Assembly (NCBI GenBank): GCA_019637585.1
Contig: JAHBVL010000003.1
Location: 463,827-527,826 of the forward strand
Length of the DNA: 64,000 bases
Direction of reading: 5' to 3'
From: Thermomicrobiales bacterium
GTDB taxonomy: Bacteria; Chloroflexota; Chloroflexia; Thermomicrobiales; UBA6265
Shown here: one piece after another, positions 32,332 to 40,443 of the stretch
Layout of the letters: every line of letters starts with the position of its first letter
Numbering within the stretch: the stretch's first letter is position 1
Translations under genes and position numbers: made by a program
The notes under the pieces: model-generated
The model's input: only the letters and a program-made list of their open reading frames with translations
Database searches by the model: none
Told to the model about the DNA's origin: nothing

Positions 32332-33612
32332 CTAGACGTCGACGACCAGACTCTGGAGATCGCGCGGATACCAGGTCATCCGCTCGACGCCATCCGCACG
32401 GACCACCACCGTGTCTGAATGCCTGAATCCCGCCACGCCAGGCAGATAGAAGCCCGGTTCGACCGAGAGAACCATGTTCTCCTCGATCAGGTCGTCCGAA
32501 CCGAGATCGATGAATGGCCATTCGTGCCCTTCGAGCCCAATCCCATGCCCGGTGTGATGGCGCTGATGCTCCTGCAAACCCAGTTCTGCGAATGCGGAGC
32601 GGACATCGGTTTCGACATCGGCGAATCTGCGGCCGGGCCGGATAGCGTCGAATGCCACCTGCTGCAAGGTCAGCATCTGCTCGAATGCCTTTGCGGCATC
32701 CTTGGCCGGCGCGCCGAGAAACATGGTTCGCTCCAGCTCGGACACATACCCGCCGACATCCGCTCCACCATAGGTCACCAGCACATCCCCCGGCCGCAGA
32801 TTCATGGCGCTGTTCAGCGCATGCGGATCCGAGGTGCTCGATCCGGCCGTGAAATTGGCGATAGCCGGAAAGCCGAACGCCGCCGTCATCGGTTGATAGT
32901 CGGGACCGAGCGAGGCCACCATCATCTTCGACGCGTCGTTCGACGCATCGAGCCAAATCTCCATCGCACTGCGGCCCGGCTCAACGGCGTCATGCATCAG
33001 CCGGTGCGCCAGGTTCCCCCACACGCAACTCTCCTCGATCAGGCGCAACTCCTGCTGGCTCTTGACGGCTCTCAGGCGATCGACCAGATCGCGAGCCGGC
33101 ACGCACTCCACCCAACCGGCGACCACCTCGGAGAGCGACGGACCGTCGTATCCGTTGATATCGAGATAGCCATTGCTGTCGAAACCCAGCCGGGTGCCCC
33201 GCTTGTTGAGCTTCATCTCCTTCAGCAGATCGGCCAGATGAAACATCGGGTGCTTGCCGCCGCCGGTCGGGTACTCGGGATAGACCTGCACATTCGTGAT
33301 GCCGCGCGCTTTGGCGAAGTGCCCTAATTCGAGGTGCGGAATCAGTCCGCCGATGCCGCCCTCCCGCGAGATGACGATCGCCATCGGCCGTTCGGTCGAA
33401 AGATGAAAGAACCCGGACACATAGGCCATCCGGATCGGATGAAAGAGCACCAGCCCGTCGAGCCCCCGCTGTTCCAGCACCTGGCGAACTCGCCCGATGC
33501 GGGCGTCGTACTCAGGACCGCCGATCGTCCAGCTCAATGCCGGCGTGCGGCTCGCTCCTGCTCGCGCGACGATCGATTTCTTCTTGCTTCTGGCCATGGC
33601 AATACCTGTCAT
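32332..33612 (-). CDS. M24-family (creatinase/aminopeptidase P-like) hydrolase with altered metal site
   Basis: A 426-residue two-domain pita-bread protein. The creatinase N-domain spans about residues 30-180 and the M24 domain about 190-420. Of the five metal ligands of prolidases, the His (HHTGHGIGLEGHEWP) and one Glu (SVEPGFYLP) are kept. However, the first Asp position is not Asp (VTYGGADVGGY), the second is Glu (YVSELERT), and the last Glu is Ser (FRHSDT). It may therefore act like creatinase or ectoine hydrolase, on a C-N bond, rather than as a dinuclear peptidase. The start may be ATG 33597 instead. Confidence 0.85.
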   Translation of the reverse strand: MTGIAMARSKKKSIVARAGASRTPALSWTIGGPEYDARIGRVRQVLEQRGLDGLVLFHPIRMAYVSGFFHLSTERPMAIVISREGGIGGLIPHLELGHFAKARGITNVQVYPEYPTGGGKHPMFHLADLLKEMKLNKRGTRLGFDSNGYLDINGYDGPSLSEVVAGWVECVPARDLVDRLRAVKSQQELRLIEESCVWGNLAHRLMHDAVEPGRSAMEIWLDASNDASKMMVASLGPDYQPMTAAFGFPAIANFTAGSSTSDPHALNSAMNLRPGDVLVTYGGADVGGYVSELERTMFLGAPAKDAAKAFEQMLTLQQVAFDAIRPGRRFADVETDVRSAFAELGLQEHQRHHTGHGIGLEGHEWPFIDLGSDDLIEENMVLSVEPGFYLPGVAGFRHSDTVVVRADGVERMTWYPRDLQSLVVDV

Positions 33613-33729
33613 CTGACGGATAGATTCGGACGAAAGATGGGTCTACTCTGGCAATGGTAATCGCGCGGACTGTGCGAGGCGCCGTCGAGCGCGATCGTTC
33701 CGCCTTCATGCGAGAGAAAGGGTCGAGCA

Positions 33730-34545
33730 ATGGCAAAGTTGCGCTTTTCGGTCCGGTCCATGGTGGTCCCGGCATTTCTCCTGATCCTGGTCGCCGCCCT
33801 GGGGGCTGGTCTGGCCTCCCGCGCTGCGACCGCACAAACCCTGCCCGCCGCACATCCCGCCCATCTCCATCTCGGAACATGCGATGCGCCGGGCGATGTC
33901 GTCTACCCGCTGACCAGTGTCGGATTCGACTATGCCGTCGACGGCACACCGATGGCCGGATCCGCCATCGGAGCAGCATCCGCGCTACCGGTCGAGAGTA
34001 GTCAGACCACAGTGCAGGCGTCTCTGGCTGATATAGCCGCCGGCGGACATGCGCTGGTCGTTCACGAAAGCGCCGACGCCATTCAGAACTACATCGCCTG
34101 TGGCGATGTGGGCGGCACGATGATGGGCCAATCCGATCTGGCGTTCGGACTCGCCCCGCTCAATGACTCCGGCTTCGGCGGCGTCGCCTGGCTCCACGAC
34201 AATGGCGACGGCGCCACCATGGTCACCATCTTTCTGACCGGCGGGAGCCCTGGACTGGCCGCGAGCGGCGGCGGCGCTGCCGCGATGGGCAATCAGGTCA
34301 GCGTTTCGATCGAGAACTTCGCGTTTTCTCCGCAAACCATTGAAATCGCCGCCGGCGACACCGTGACCTGGACGAACAACGACTCGACCTCGCACACCGC
34401 GACGCAGTCGCCGTCCGGTTCGGGGTTCCAGTCAGGTTCACTTGCGCCGGGAGCATCGTTCAGTCACACCTTCGATACCCCCGGCGCCTATGACTACTTC
34501 TGTGAGTTGCACGCCAACATGGCGGGTACCGTCGTCGTCAGTTAA
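33730..34545 (+). CDS. Secreted cupredoxin-domain protein
   Basis: A 271-residue exported protein. A signal sequence (MVVPAFLLILVAALGAGLASRAATA) is followed by a beta-rich domain of about 140 residues without a recognised family, then a plastocyanin-like domain from about residue 180. The type 1 copper ligands are visible: His in DSTSHTATQ, Cys and His in YFCELH, and Met in ANMAG. It probably carries electrons or copper outside the membrane. It is convergent with the nirK-cluster membrane protein (12 bp apart), which supports a link with copper respiration. Confidence 0.87.
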   Translation: MAKLRFSVRSMVVPAFLLILVAALGAGLASRAATAQTLPAAHPAHLHLGTCDAPGDVVYPLTSVGFDYAVDGTPMAGSAIGAASALPVESSQTTVQASLADIAAGGHALVVHESADAIQNYIACGDVGGTMMGQSDLAFGLAPLNDSGFGGVAWLHDNGDGATMVTIFLTGGSPGLAASGGGAAAMGNQVSVSIENFAFSPQTIEIAAGDTVTWTNNDSTSHTATQSPSGSGFQSGSLAPGASFSHTFDTPGAYDYFCELHANMAGTVVVS

Positions 34546-34557
34546 CGTCCGCTCCGG

Positions 34558-35838
34558 TCAAACGGCCCGCTGAAGCTGCGATTGCGGCTTCGGCGGCGCC
34601 TGGCCGGGTTGGCGACGTGGCGTCGGGGTCAACAGCACCGGCGCCGACGGTCTGGCCCGGAACGTCAGGGCGACCTGCAGCGCGAAACTGGCCAGCGCCA
34701 CAGCGATGATCGCGTGGGTCAGCTCGATCCAGGTCTGGTAGTCGCCCCGCCCGTCATTCTGCATCCGCCGGAACGCGCCTCCCACAAAAAGGGACAGCGC
34801 AATCGCCGGAAACTGAAGACGATAGAGATTCGTCCAGACCATCTGGCTCCCCGCGAACCGGGGCACGAGATAGGACGCCGCACCCAGGATGAGAAAACCC
34901 GCCCAGCCGAAGACGTTGAACTCGGCATGCACCTGACGGTAGATCGGACCGAAATGGGCATCGATGGCAAACGCCGCGCCCAGCGACACGCCGATCGCCA
35001 GGAAACCAAACGCCAGCATCATCCCTTCCCGGGTCACGCTGGGCAATTGAAGGAGCAGCGGCGCGCAGTTGATCCCCCAGATCAGGAGGGCGATCGCTTG
35101 TGTCGGCCCGCCGATTTTGAACAGCCAGGACTGATCGGTCGCCAGCGCCACCACCATGGCCAGCGTCGCGATAGCCGCCAGCACGAAGTGAACCGGGATC
35201 AACCGCGGCGTACGCCACCGGCCCGGCGTCCACCGCGTCAGCACGTGATAGGTCACGCTTGAAGCCATGGAGACAACGAATCCCAGCAGCAGCGTATGCG
35301 CCCAGACCAGCTCCCAACGACCGCGATCGGGCGTCGAGAATGTGGTCACCAGTCCGATCACCAATCCGGCGATGAGATAGAGACCGGCCATCCGGGAGAA
35401 CATGATCGCCACCCGGTCGGCATCGCGCTGCCCGTCATAAGGCATCGGCGGCGGCGGACCGCTCACCGGCTGCCGAAACAGCTGTCCCAGCTGCTGGAGA
35501 AAGAGCACACCGGCCACCAGTGCCAGCGCGGCGCCCCCTCGCTCGAACCAGAGCTCGCGCTCCTTGATGCCGATAGCCGAAATCACGCCGGACGCGAGCG
35601 CTGCCACGATCAGCAGAAACCAGAGCGAATCGCTCCGCCACTTGCGACGGGAGAACACGGGCACGATCCGGTGATTGACCGCGAAAATCATCGGCAGGAG
35701 ACCACTCAGCACCGCAAGGTGAACCGCCGCCTCCCACCATCGGCCATCCCGGAGCGTCAATCCCGCCGCCAGCGACGCCACTGACAGCGACGCAAGTCCG
35801 CCGACGATGCCAATCGGCGCAATCCACCAGGGTTTCAC
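34558..35838 (-). CDS. Multi-pass membrane protein, NnrS/heme-copper-oxidase-like
   Basis: A 426-residue protein with about twelve hydrophobic segments. Conserved-looking histidines occur in FAVNHRIVPVF, VWAHTLLLGF, VTYHVLTRW, IPVHFVL, RQVHAEFNVFGWAGFLILGAASYLVPRF and ELTHAII. The HAEFN...GW...P block resembles short heme-copper-subunit-I/NnrS-like proteins linked to NO handling in denitrifiers. It overlaps the ScdA-N gene by 4 bp and is the last gene of the nirK operon, which supports a role in nitric oxide metabolism or defence. No proven reaction. Confidence 0.7.
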   Translation of the reverse strand: MKPWWIAPIGIVGGLASLSVASLAAGLTLRDGRWWEAAVHLAVLSGLLPMIFAVNHRIVPVFSRRKWRSDSLWFLLIVAALASGVISAIGIKERELWFERGGAALALVAGVLFLQQLGQLFRQPVSGPPPPMPYDGQRDADRVAIMFSRMAGLYLIAGLVIGLVTTFSTPDRGRWELVWAHTLLLGFVVSMASSVTYHVLTRWTPGRWRTPRLIPVHFVLAAIATLAMVVALATDQSWLFKIGGPTQAIALLIWGINCAPLLLQLPSVTREGMMLAFGFLAIGVSLGAAFAIDAHFGPIYRQVHAEFNVFGWAGFLILGAASYLVPRFAGSQMVWTNLYRLQFPAIALSLFVGGAFRRMQNDGRGDYQTWIELTHAIIAVALASFALQVALTFRARPSAPVLLTPTPRRQPGQAPPKPQSQLQRAV

Positions 35839-36077
35839 GATGCCGCAGATCCAGACTGGTCATTCACCAGACCGGCGATCGTGTCGAGTACCTCGTCGAC
35901 CGGGGCGCCATGCAGGGTCAGCGCTTCGCCAACCTTGCGGCCCCCACCACAGCAGAGATCGAGTCCCCACGGCGAGAGCAGGGCCATTGTTGACGGATAG
36001 GCGTCGACCAGATCGCGAACGAGCAGATCGCCCAGCTCTTCTTTTCCCAACGCCTCTGTTTGTCGATGCTGCGACAT
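35835..36077 (-). CDS. ScdA N-terminal (DUF542) domain protein
   Basis: An 80-residue protein consisting of the domain found at the N-terminus of RIC/YtfE/ScdA iron-sulfur repair proteins. LVRDLVDAYPSTMALLSPWGLDLCCGGGRKVGEAL contains the signature CCGG. The hemerythrin part of RIC proteins is absent. ATG 36077 is favoured because AAAGGAG lies about 11 bases upstream; ATG 36086 is only two bases from that site. Its place behind nirK and a cupredoxin suggests a role in repair of, or sensing, nitrosative damage. Confidence 0.82.
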   Translation of the reverse strand: MSQHRQTEALGKEELGDLLVRDLVDAYPSTMALLSPWGLDLCCGGGRKVGEALTLHGAPVDEVLDTIAGLVNDQSGSAAS

Positions 36078-36106
36078 CGCGTACATGACTCCTTTCGTGA
36101 CGCCTG

Positions 36107-36598
36107 TCAGGCAGTCACGATCACGGTAGTGAAACTATTCATGGCCGGATTGACGGCACATCCGCTTGAGTAGGTGAAGATTCCCGGTTCGTCGAAGGTC
36201 ATCGTGGAGGTGGATCCCGGCGGCACAAACGCGTAGAAGATCATGTGCGCACCTGAGTCATTATTGACGATTTCCACCATATCGCCCGCCGACAGTTCGA
36301 TCAGCGACGGCACGACATACCCCGCCTCTCCTCTGGCGAACGCGTCGTACGCGCCCTCGCCGATGTCGAAGCGCAACACGCCATTCACTGCGCCGCTGGG
36401 AAAGGTCGTCGGCACGAACGCGACCGGCTGGGCAGACTCCGTTGCTTTGTCGAACAGGGATGGACCGGCGATCTGGTGCTGGATCAGCACTCCTCCGGTG
36501 AGGAGGAGTGCCACAACCAGAAGTCCCTTGAAACGGGCAAGCGTCCGTCCCATCGGGTCGATGCCCTGCACCGCGGAGAATGGAAGCGATGCATGCAT
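36107..36598 (-). CDS. Membrane-anchored cupredoxin-like protein
   Basis: A 163-residue protein with one N-terminal transmembrane segment (FKGLLVVALLLTGGVLI) and a C-terminal cupredoxin-like fold (LSAGDMVEIVNNDSGAHMIFYAF, FDEPGIFTYSSGCAVNPAMNSF). A His, the Cys in SGCAVNPAM and a Met are present; the second His of classical blue-copper sites is not seen, so copper binding may be altered. ATG 36598 has GGAGGAACAGC upstream. It lies 13 bp after nirK and could be its electron donor. Confidence 0.75.
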   Translation of the reverse strand: MHASLPFSAVQGIDPMGRTLARFKGLLVVALLLTGGVLIQHQIAGPSLFDKATESAQPVAFVPTTFPSGAVNGVLRFDIGEGAYDAFARGEAGYVVPSLIELSAGDMVEIVNNDSGAHMIFYAFVPPGSTSTMTFDEPGIFTYSSGCAVNPAMNSFTTVIVTA

Positions 36599-36611
36599 GC
36601 TGTTCCTCCGT

Positions 36612-37703
36612 CTACCGTGCCTGGAGAATGGCGATCGCGCCCTGAGACGCGTGACCGAACGCATGGTTCACGGCCACATAATCGCCTGGCTCGTCGACCG
36701 TGAACTCCACGCATGCACCATCGCCAGGTCCAACGGTGATCGACTGCAGCCCGCGCAGCTCGTTGTATGGATTGGCGTTGATGTAGCCCTTGTCGAAGAT
36801 CGCACCGACCACGTGGAAACTCGACCAGATATTCGGGCCGCAGTTGACGACGAAAATGCGCACCGGCTCCCCGACTTTGATCGAGATCGGATTCTCCACG
36901 TACTGGTTCGCATAGCCGTTGAATGTGACGAAGGTCGGTGATCCATGTCCCGTCATCAGGGTGTAGTCGGGAACCATCAGACCGGTGCCGCTGTCCTTCA
37001 GATAGAACTCACTCTGCACGAAGATGAGCTCCTGCGCTGGGGACCACCCCTCCTTGGGGTCGACGATCATCGCGCCATACATCCCGGAGCCGATGTGCAT
37101 CAGCACCGGCGGCGTTCCACAGTGATACATGAACGCGCCGGGCGTCGTCGCGGTGTAGCTCCAGGAAAAGGACTCACCCGGCGTGATCGTGCGGTAGTTC
37201 ACTTCTGGCGGCGTCTTGGCCGAGTGGAAGTCGACCGAGTGCGCCGTCGACGCGTTCGGATCGATGGAAAAAGTGAAGTTGACCGTGTCGCCCTCGACCA
37301 CCCGGAAAGTGCGGCCGGGAATGCTGCCATCAAATGTCCAGCCTGCGTAATTCACCTTCCTCGAGACCGCCAGGTTCTTGTCGATAGCGACGATCTCGAT
37401 ATCCTTGTCGCCCGGTTCCACCGTCGGCAGGAAGGGGTCGTAAAGCTGAAATTCGGCAACTTCGCCTTCCGCAATCGGGCTGGCGTCGCCAGTGCTTCCG
37501 GCAGTGCTGGCGTCCGATCCGACATAGCCGTCGTCGCCTTCCTCATCGTCCTGCGCGAACGCAACCCTGGTGGAACCTACCGCCATCGCCGGGAACATCA
37601 GCCCGGCAGCGGTTGCCTTCTGCAGAAATCCCCGTCGACCGATGGTCAACTGATCGAGCGCTTCCAGTGCTCCGGAAACGGTGGTGGGACGATCGCCTGT
37701 CAT
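36612..37703 (-). CDS. nirK: Copper-containing nitrite reductase
   Basis: A 363-residue exported enzyme that reduces nitrite to nitric oxide. A Tat-like signal (I-G-R-R-G-F-L-Q-K) precedes two cupredoxin domains. All expected copper ligands can be placed: type 1 site H155, C195, H203 and M208; type 2 site H160, H194 and H347. The catalytic pair is D158 and H297. The 155/158/160 and 203/208 spacings match known NirKs. ATG 37703 is chosen over 37709 because AAAGGGGG is then seven bases away. It heads an operon with a cupredoxin, a ScdA-N protein and an NnrS-like protein. A 20-bp site shared with two other copper-related promoters lies 91 bp upstream. Confidence 0.95.
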   Translation of the reverse strand: MTGDRPTTVSGALEALDQLTIGRRGFLQKATAAGLMFPAMAVGSTRVAFAQDDEEGDDGYVGSDASTAGSTGDASPIAEGEVAEFQLYDPFLPTVEPGDKDIEIVAIDKNLAVSRKVNYAGWTFDGSIPGRTFRVVEGDTVNFTFSIDPNASTAHSVDFHSAKTPPEVNYRTITPGESFSWSYTATTPGAFMYHCGTPPVLMHIGSGMYGAMIVDPKEGWSPAQELIFVQSEFYLKDSGTGLMVPDYTLMTGHGSPTFVTFNGYANQYVENPISIKVGEPVRIFVVNCGPNIWSSFHVVGAIFDKGYINANPYNELRGLQSITVGPGDGACVEFTVDEPGDYVAVNHAFGHASQGAIAILQAR

Positions 37704-37728
37704 AAACATGCCCCCTTTTTGTCACTGC

Positions 37729-37752
37729 GCGTCATTGCGCTCCGCATGACGC
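37729..37752. promoter_or_regulatory. Inverted repeat in the nirK leader
   Basis: GCGTCAT and ATGACGC are separated by 10 bp, 26-49 bp upstream of the nirK start. This could be a regulator site overlapping the promoter or a hairpin in the mRNA leader. Confidence 0.4.
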
Positions 37753-37793
37753 TACGGTTGCTCATGCTGTGACGACAAGCATGCCGGGTGGGA

Positions 37794-37813
37794 CGTAACA
37801 AAAGCGTGTCAAT
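37794..37813 (-). promoter_or_regulatory. Shared 20-bp motif upstream of nirK (site 1)
   Basis: The minus strand reads ATTGACACGCTTTTGTTACG, 91 bp upstream of nirK. It matches site 2 (42298-42317) in 17 of 20 positions and site 3 (38401-38420) in 16 of 20. Within it, ACA-N6-TGT is a small inverted repeat, as expected for a dimeric regulator. It also contains a TTGACA -35-like box, but no good -10 follows at 16-18 bp. Confidence 0.6.
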
Positions 37814-37897
37814 ACGCGCACACCGCATACAAACTCAACGTCAGACTGAAAGGTTTGGAGAGGTTTCACGGAGGGGAGATCTCGGTGAGGGAGGGAT

Positions 37898-38350
37898 CTA
37901 CGATTCGCTGGTTTCGAACCGCCCCGACTTCGCCACAGGACGAATCCGGTAGAAGACCAGACCGGAGTCGGCCATGATGCCGCGCGGCAGGATCGACGAG
38001 CCATTGGTCGAGAGCGCGGTGTAGGCCTTCCGTCGCTCGTCCGGTTCGGTCAGCTCCTCGAAGACTCCCTCCAGAACCACCGATTTCCAGCTCGTGGGAG
38101 AAAGAATCTCATCGACGAGCAGCGCCACATTCGGTTGAGCGCGCATCGTTTCAATCTTTTTGCCCGACCCGCTGAATCCGAACACCACGGCGCCGTCATA
38201 CCGGTAGGAGACCGGCAGCACATAGGGCAGAGCATCAGCACACATGGCGAGCCGTCCGATCCGGTTGCGGGTCAGCAGCGCTTCGATTTCAGCTGTCGAG
38301 AGTATTCCGATCACACGCCCATCCCGGCAACGATCACCGACCGACGTCAT
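37898..38350 (-). CDS. Pyridoxamine 5'-phosphate oxidase-like (PPOX) flavin-binding protein
   Basis: A 150-residue protein of the split-barrel flavin-binding superfamily. ILSTAEIEALLTRNRIGRLAMC followed by PYVLPVSYRYDGAVVFGFSGSGKKIETMRAQPNVALLVDE is the typical NimA/PPOX start. Such proteins bind FMN, F420 or heme and reduce or sense small molecules. ATG 38350 is used; a longer in-frame start at 38482 would cover the promoter. A TTGACA/GACAAT promoter and a motif shared with nirK lie just upstream, so it probably belongs to the same regulon. Confidence 0.82.
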   Translation of the reverse strand: MTSVGDRCRDGRVIGILSTAEIEALLTRNRIGRLAMCADALPYVLPVSYRYDGAVVFGFSGSGKKIETMRAQPNVALLVDEILSPTSWKSVVLEGVFEELTEPDERRKAYTALSTNGSSILPRGIMADSGLVFYRIRPVAKSGRFETSES

Positions 38351-38391
38351 CGATTGTCGGCCTGCAGCAATAGCAGCGGCGTGGCGGCCCG

Positions 38392-38420
38392 ATTGTCCAG
38401 CATCACAAACCCGTGTCAAT
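38392..38420 (-). promoter_or_regulatory. Promoter and shared 20-bp motif upstream of the PPOX gene (site 3)
   Basis: The minus strand reads ATTGACACGGGTTTGTGATG at 38420-38401. Its TTGACA and GACAAT (38397-38392) are 16 bp apart and face the PPOX gene 42 bp away. The 20-mer matches site 1 upstream of nirK in 16 positions, keeping ACA-N6-TGT. Confidence 0.6.
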
Positions 38421-38460
38421 TCGCATGCGGTCGAAGCAACTGGGGCTCTCCACTCCCCTC

Positions 38461-39408
38461 CTACCAGAGCCCGTCCACCCATCGCTCGATCGACAGACCC
38501 AGTTCCGTCAGCGGGCTGGTTGCCAGCTGCTCGGAAAACGCCGTCATCTGGCCCGAGAAGAGCAGCACCCCAAGCACGATCAGCAACACCCCGCTGATGA
38601 CCTGGGTGCTGTGCAGATAGAGGGTGCGACCACCAACCGCCACCTCCCAGCCCCTGCCTCGCAGCGCCCGCGCAACGGGGTTGTTCGGCCCGGCCGACTG
38701 CAACGCGCTGACCAGCACCAGAATGGGCAACCCAAGACCAAGCACATAGATCAGCGAAAGGGTGCCTCCCGCCACCAGGGAGAGCGCGCCCGCCGCGCTC
38801 GACCCCTCGGCCAGCAGAAGCGTCAGAATGGAACCGAGAATCGGACCAACGCAGGTCGTCCAGCCAAGCGCGAAAACCAGCCCGTACAGATACGCGCCGC
38901 TGATGCTGATGCCACTGCGCCGCACCATCCTGAATCCGCCAAATCCCTTGCCCGCGATACTCATCAGGCCAAAGAGGATGATCAGCACTCCGCCAACACG
39001 AACCAGAGTTTCCTGATAGTCGATGGCGAACGAGCCGAGCGCGGTGAATCCCGCGCCGATGATCGCCATCGTGGTTCCCACCCCAAGCAGGAACGCCACC
39101 GTCATCCGGCCGGTGCGGGCGCGATCTTCCTGCAGAGCCAGCGTGAAATAACCGACCACGATCGGCAGCGAACAGGGGGAGAGAATGGAGAAGACCCCGG
39201 CCGCGAACGCTGGAATCGCCAGGGCGATCACATCCGATGCCAACTCCGGTTCATCGAGCACCGCACCCATCGCCGCGACAACGATCACCACCGCGACCAG
39301 GAGGAGGAGTGTCGCCACCAGCCAGGAAAGCGCGCTCAGCCACTCTCGCCGGCCCTGCCCGCTGCCCCGATCCGAAAGGCTTCCCGATCGATCGACCAAC
39401 GTTCCCAT
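38461..39408 (-). CDS. ccdA: Cytochrome c biogenesis/thiol-disulfide transporter CcdA
   Basis: A 315-residue membrane protein. It passes electrons from cytoplasmic thioredoxin across the membrane to extracytoplasmic thiol proteins. The two redox cysteines lie in SPCSLP (C79) and WTTCVGP (C186), as in CcdA/DsbD. About seven hydrophobic segments are visible, plus a 25-residue polar N-terminus. It overlaps the TlpA-like gene by one base, so the two work as a reducing pair. They probably keep Sco and PCuAC cysteines or the CuA site reduced during oxidase assembly. Confidence 0.92.
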   Translation of the reverse strand: MGTLVDRSGSLSDRGSGQGRREWLSALSWLVATLLLLVAVVIVVAAMGAVLDEPELASDVIALAIPAFAAGVFSILSPCSLPIVVGYFTLALQEDRARTGRMTVAFLLGVGTTMAIIGAGFTALGSFAIDYQETLVRVGGVLIILFGLMSIAGKGFGGFRMVRRSGISISGAYLYGLVFALGWTTCVGPILGSILTLLLAEGSSAAGALSLVAGGTLSLIYVLGLGLPILVLVSALQSAGPNNPVARALRGRGWEVAVGGRTLYLHSTQVISGVLLIVLGVLLFSGQMTAFSEQLATSPLTELGLSIERWVDGLW

Positions 39409-39968
39409 CAGGACACCACACCCAGGCTCTCGAGGATTTCCGCCAGCATAGCCTCGTCCACCGGCCCTCTGATGTAGTCGAGCACGCGCCCGTCTGCCCC
39501 GATCACCAGCGTGACCGGCAAGCTCGTCGCCCGGTACTCACGGCTGACCTTGCCATTCAAGTCGAGCGCCATGGGGAAGGTCGCGCCCGTCTCCTCGGCC
39601 AGCGCCAGGACCTTGTCCGCTCCCTCCTGGAAATCGATGCCGATCACCTTCACGCCCTGGCCATCGATAGCGTCGAGCGCCGTCATTTCCTCTTTACAGT
39701 TCGTGCACCAGGAAGCGAAGAAGTTGAGGAGAATCGGCGTTCCGAGTTCTTCTGCCAACACGATTTCTCCACCGTCGGAGAGTTCGAGACGGAAATTCGG
39801 CGCAAAATCGCCCGGTTGCGCGCTGACCTCGCCAGGAGCGTCCGGATAGTCGATCAGTCCAAACGCCGGATCGCTCCCGCCTCCGCCGCCACACGCGGCC
39901 AGAAGCGCCACCAGCAACGCCAGCGTCCCCATCAATCCAACACGTGGGATAACGATCTGCAGCGTCAT
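39408..39968 (-). CDS. TlpA/ResA-type thioredoxin lipoprotein
   Basis: A 186-residue membrane-bound thiol reductase. The lipobox LLAAC puts the acylated cysteine at residue 26. The redox motif is W-C-T-N-C (C88, C91) within LNFFASWCTNC, and the cis-Pro region is SLPVTLVIG. Family members reduce apocytochrome c or copper-protein cysteines. It receives electrons from CcdA, encoded next. Glycine-rich linker after the lipobox. Same operon as the Sco and PCuAC genes. Confidence 0.92.
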   Translation of the reverse strand: MTLQIVIPRVGLMGTLALLVALLAACGGGGGSDPAFGLIDYPDAPGEVSAQPGDFAPNFRLELSDGGEIVLAEELGTPILLNFFASWCTNCKEEMTALDAIDGQGVKVIGIDFQEGADKVLALAEETGATFPMALDLNGKVSREYRATSLPVTLVIGADGRVLDYIRGPVDEAMLAEILESLGVVS

Positions 39969-39969
39969 G

Positions 39970-40386
39970 TCAAGCCTCGACCGTCACGACGATCGACTCC
40001 GCCGGATCGACCGTGCAGGCGATCGGATAGGTGCCGGGATTGTCGAACCGCTGCACGTAGGTCTGGTTTGGCCCCACCAGGAACGGACCGGCCCGATGCG
40101 TTACATCATCCTCGTTGATGATCGTGATCGCGGCCTGATCTCCTGCGGCAAAGACGATATTGGTGGGGATGTCGATCGCCGACTCCATTTCCGGCAACAC
40201 CCGTTCCTTGCTCCCGGCCGGGATGGTGAACACCAACCCCACCGGACCATCATCGTCGCGAGTCAGACTGATAACGCCAACGACCGCCACCAGCAGCAAT
40301 GCCGACGCCGCCAAGCTGACCACAACCGTCCGCGTCACCGTCCAACCCGACTTCCCGGCAGCATGTGTTTCGAATTCGGTTTCCAT
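39970..40386 (-). CDS. Membrane-anchored cupredoxin-like protein
   Basis: A 138-residue protein with one transmembrane segment (VVVSLAASALLLVAVVGVISL) and a cupredoxin-like C-terminal domain (IPTNIVFAAGDQAAITIINEDDVTHRAGPFLVG, FDNPGTYPIACTV). A His and a Cys are in the right places, but the usual following His and Met are not seen, so copper binding is uncertain. It lies between the TlpA-like and PCuAC genes, two and 57 bp apart, so it probably helps in copper traffic or electron transfer. Confidence 0.72.
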   Translation of the reverse strand: METEFETHAAGKSGWTVTRTVVVSLAASALLLVAVVGVISLTRDDDGPVGLVFTIPAGSKERVLPEMESAIDIPTNIVFAAGDQAAITIINEDDVTHRAGPFLVGPNQTYVQRFDNPGTYPIACTVDPAESIVVTVEA

Positions 40387-40443
40387 CGATCGCTCCGGCG
40401 GCAGCGGTTGCAGGTGCGAACCGCTGCCTCTCCGGCTCCCTTG

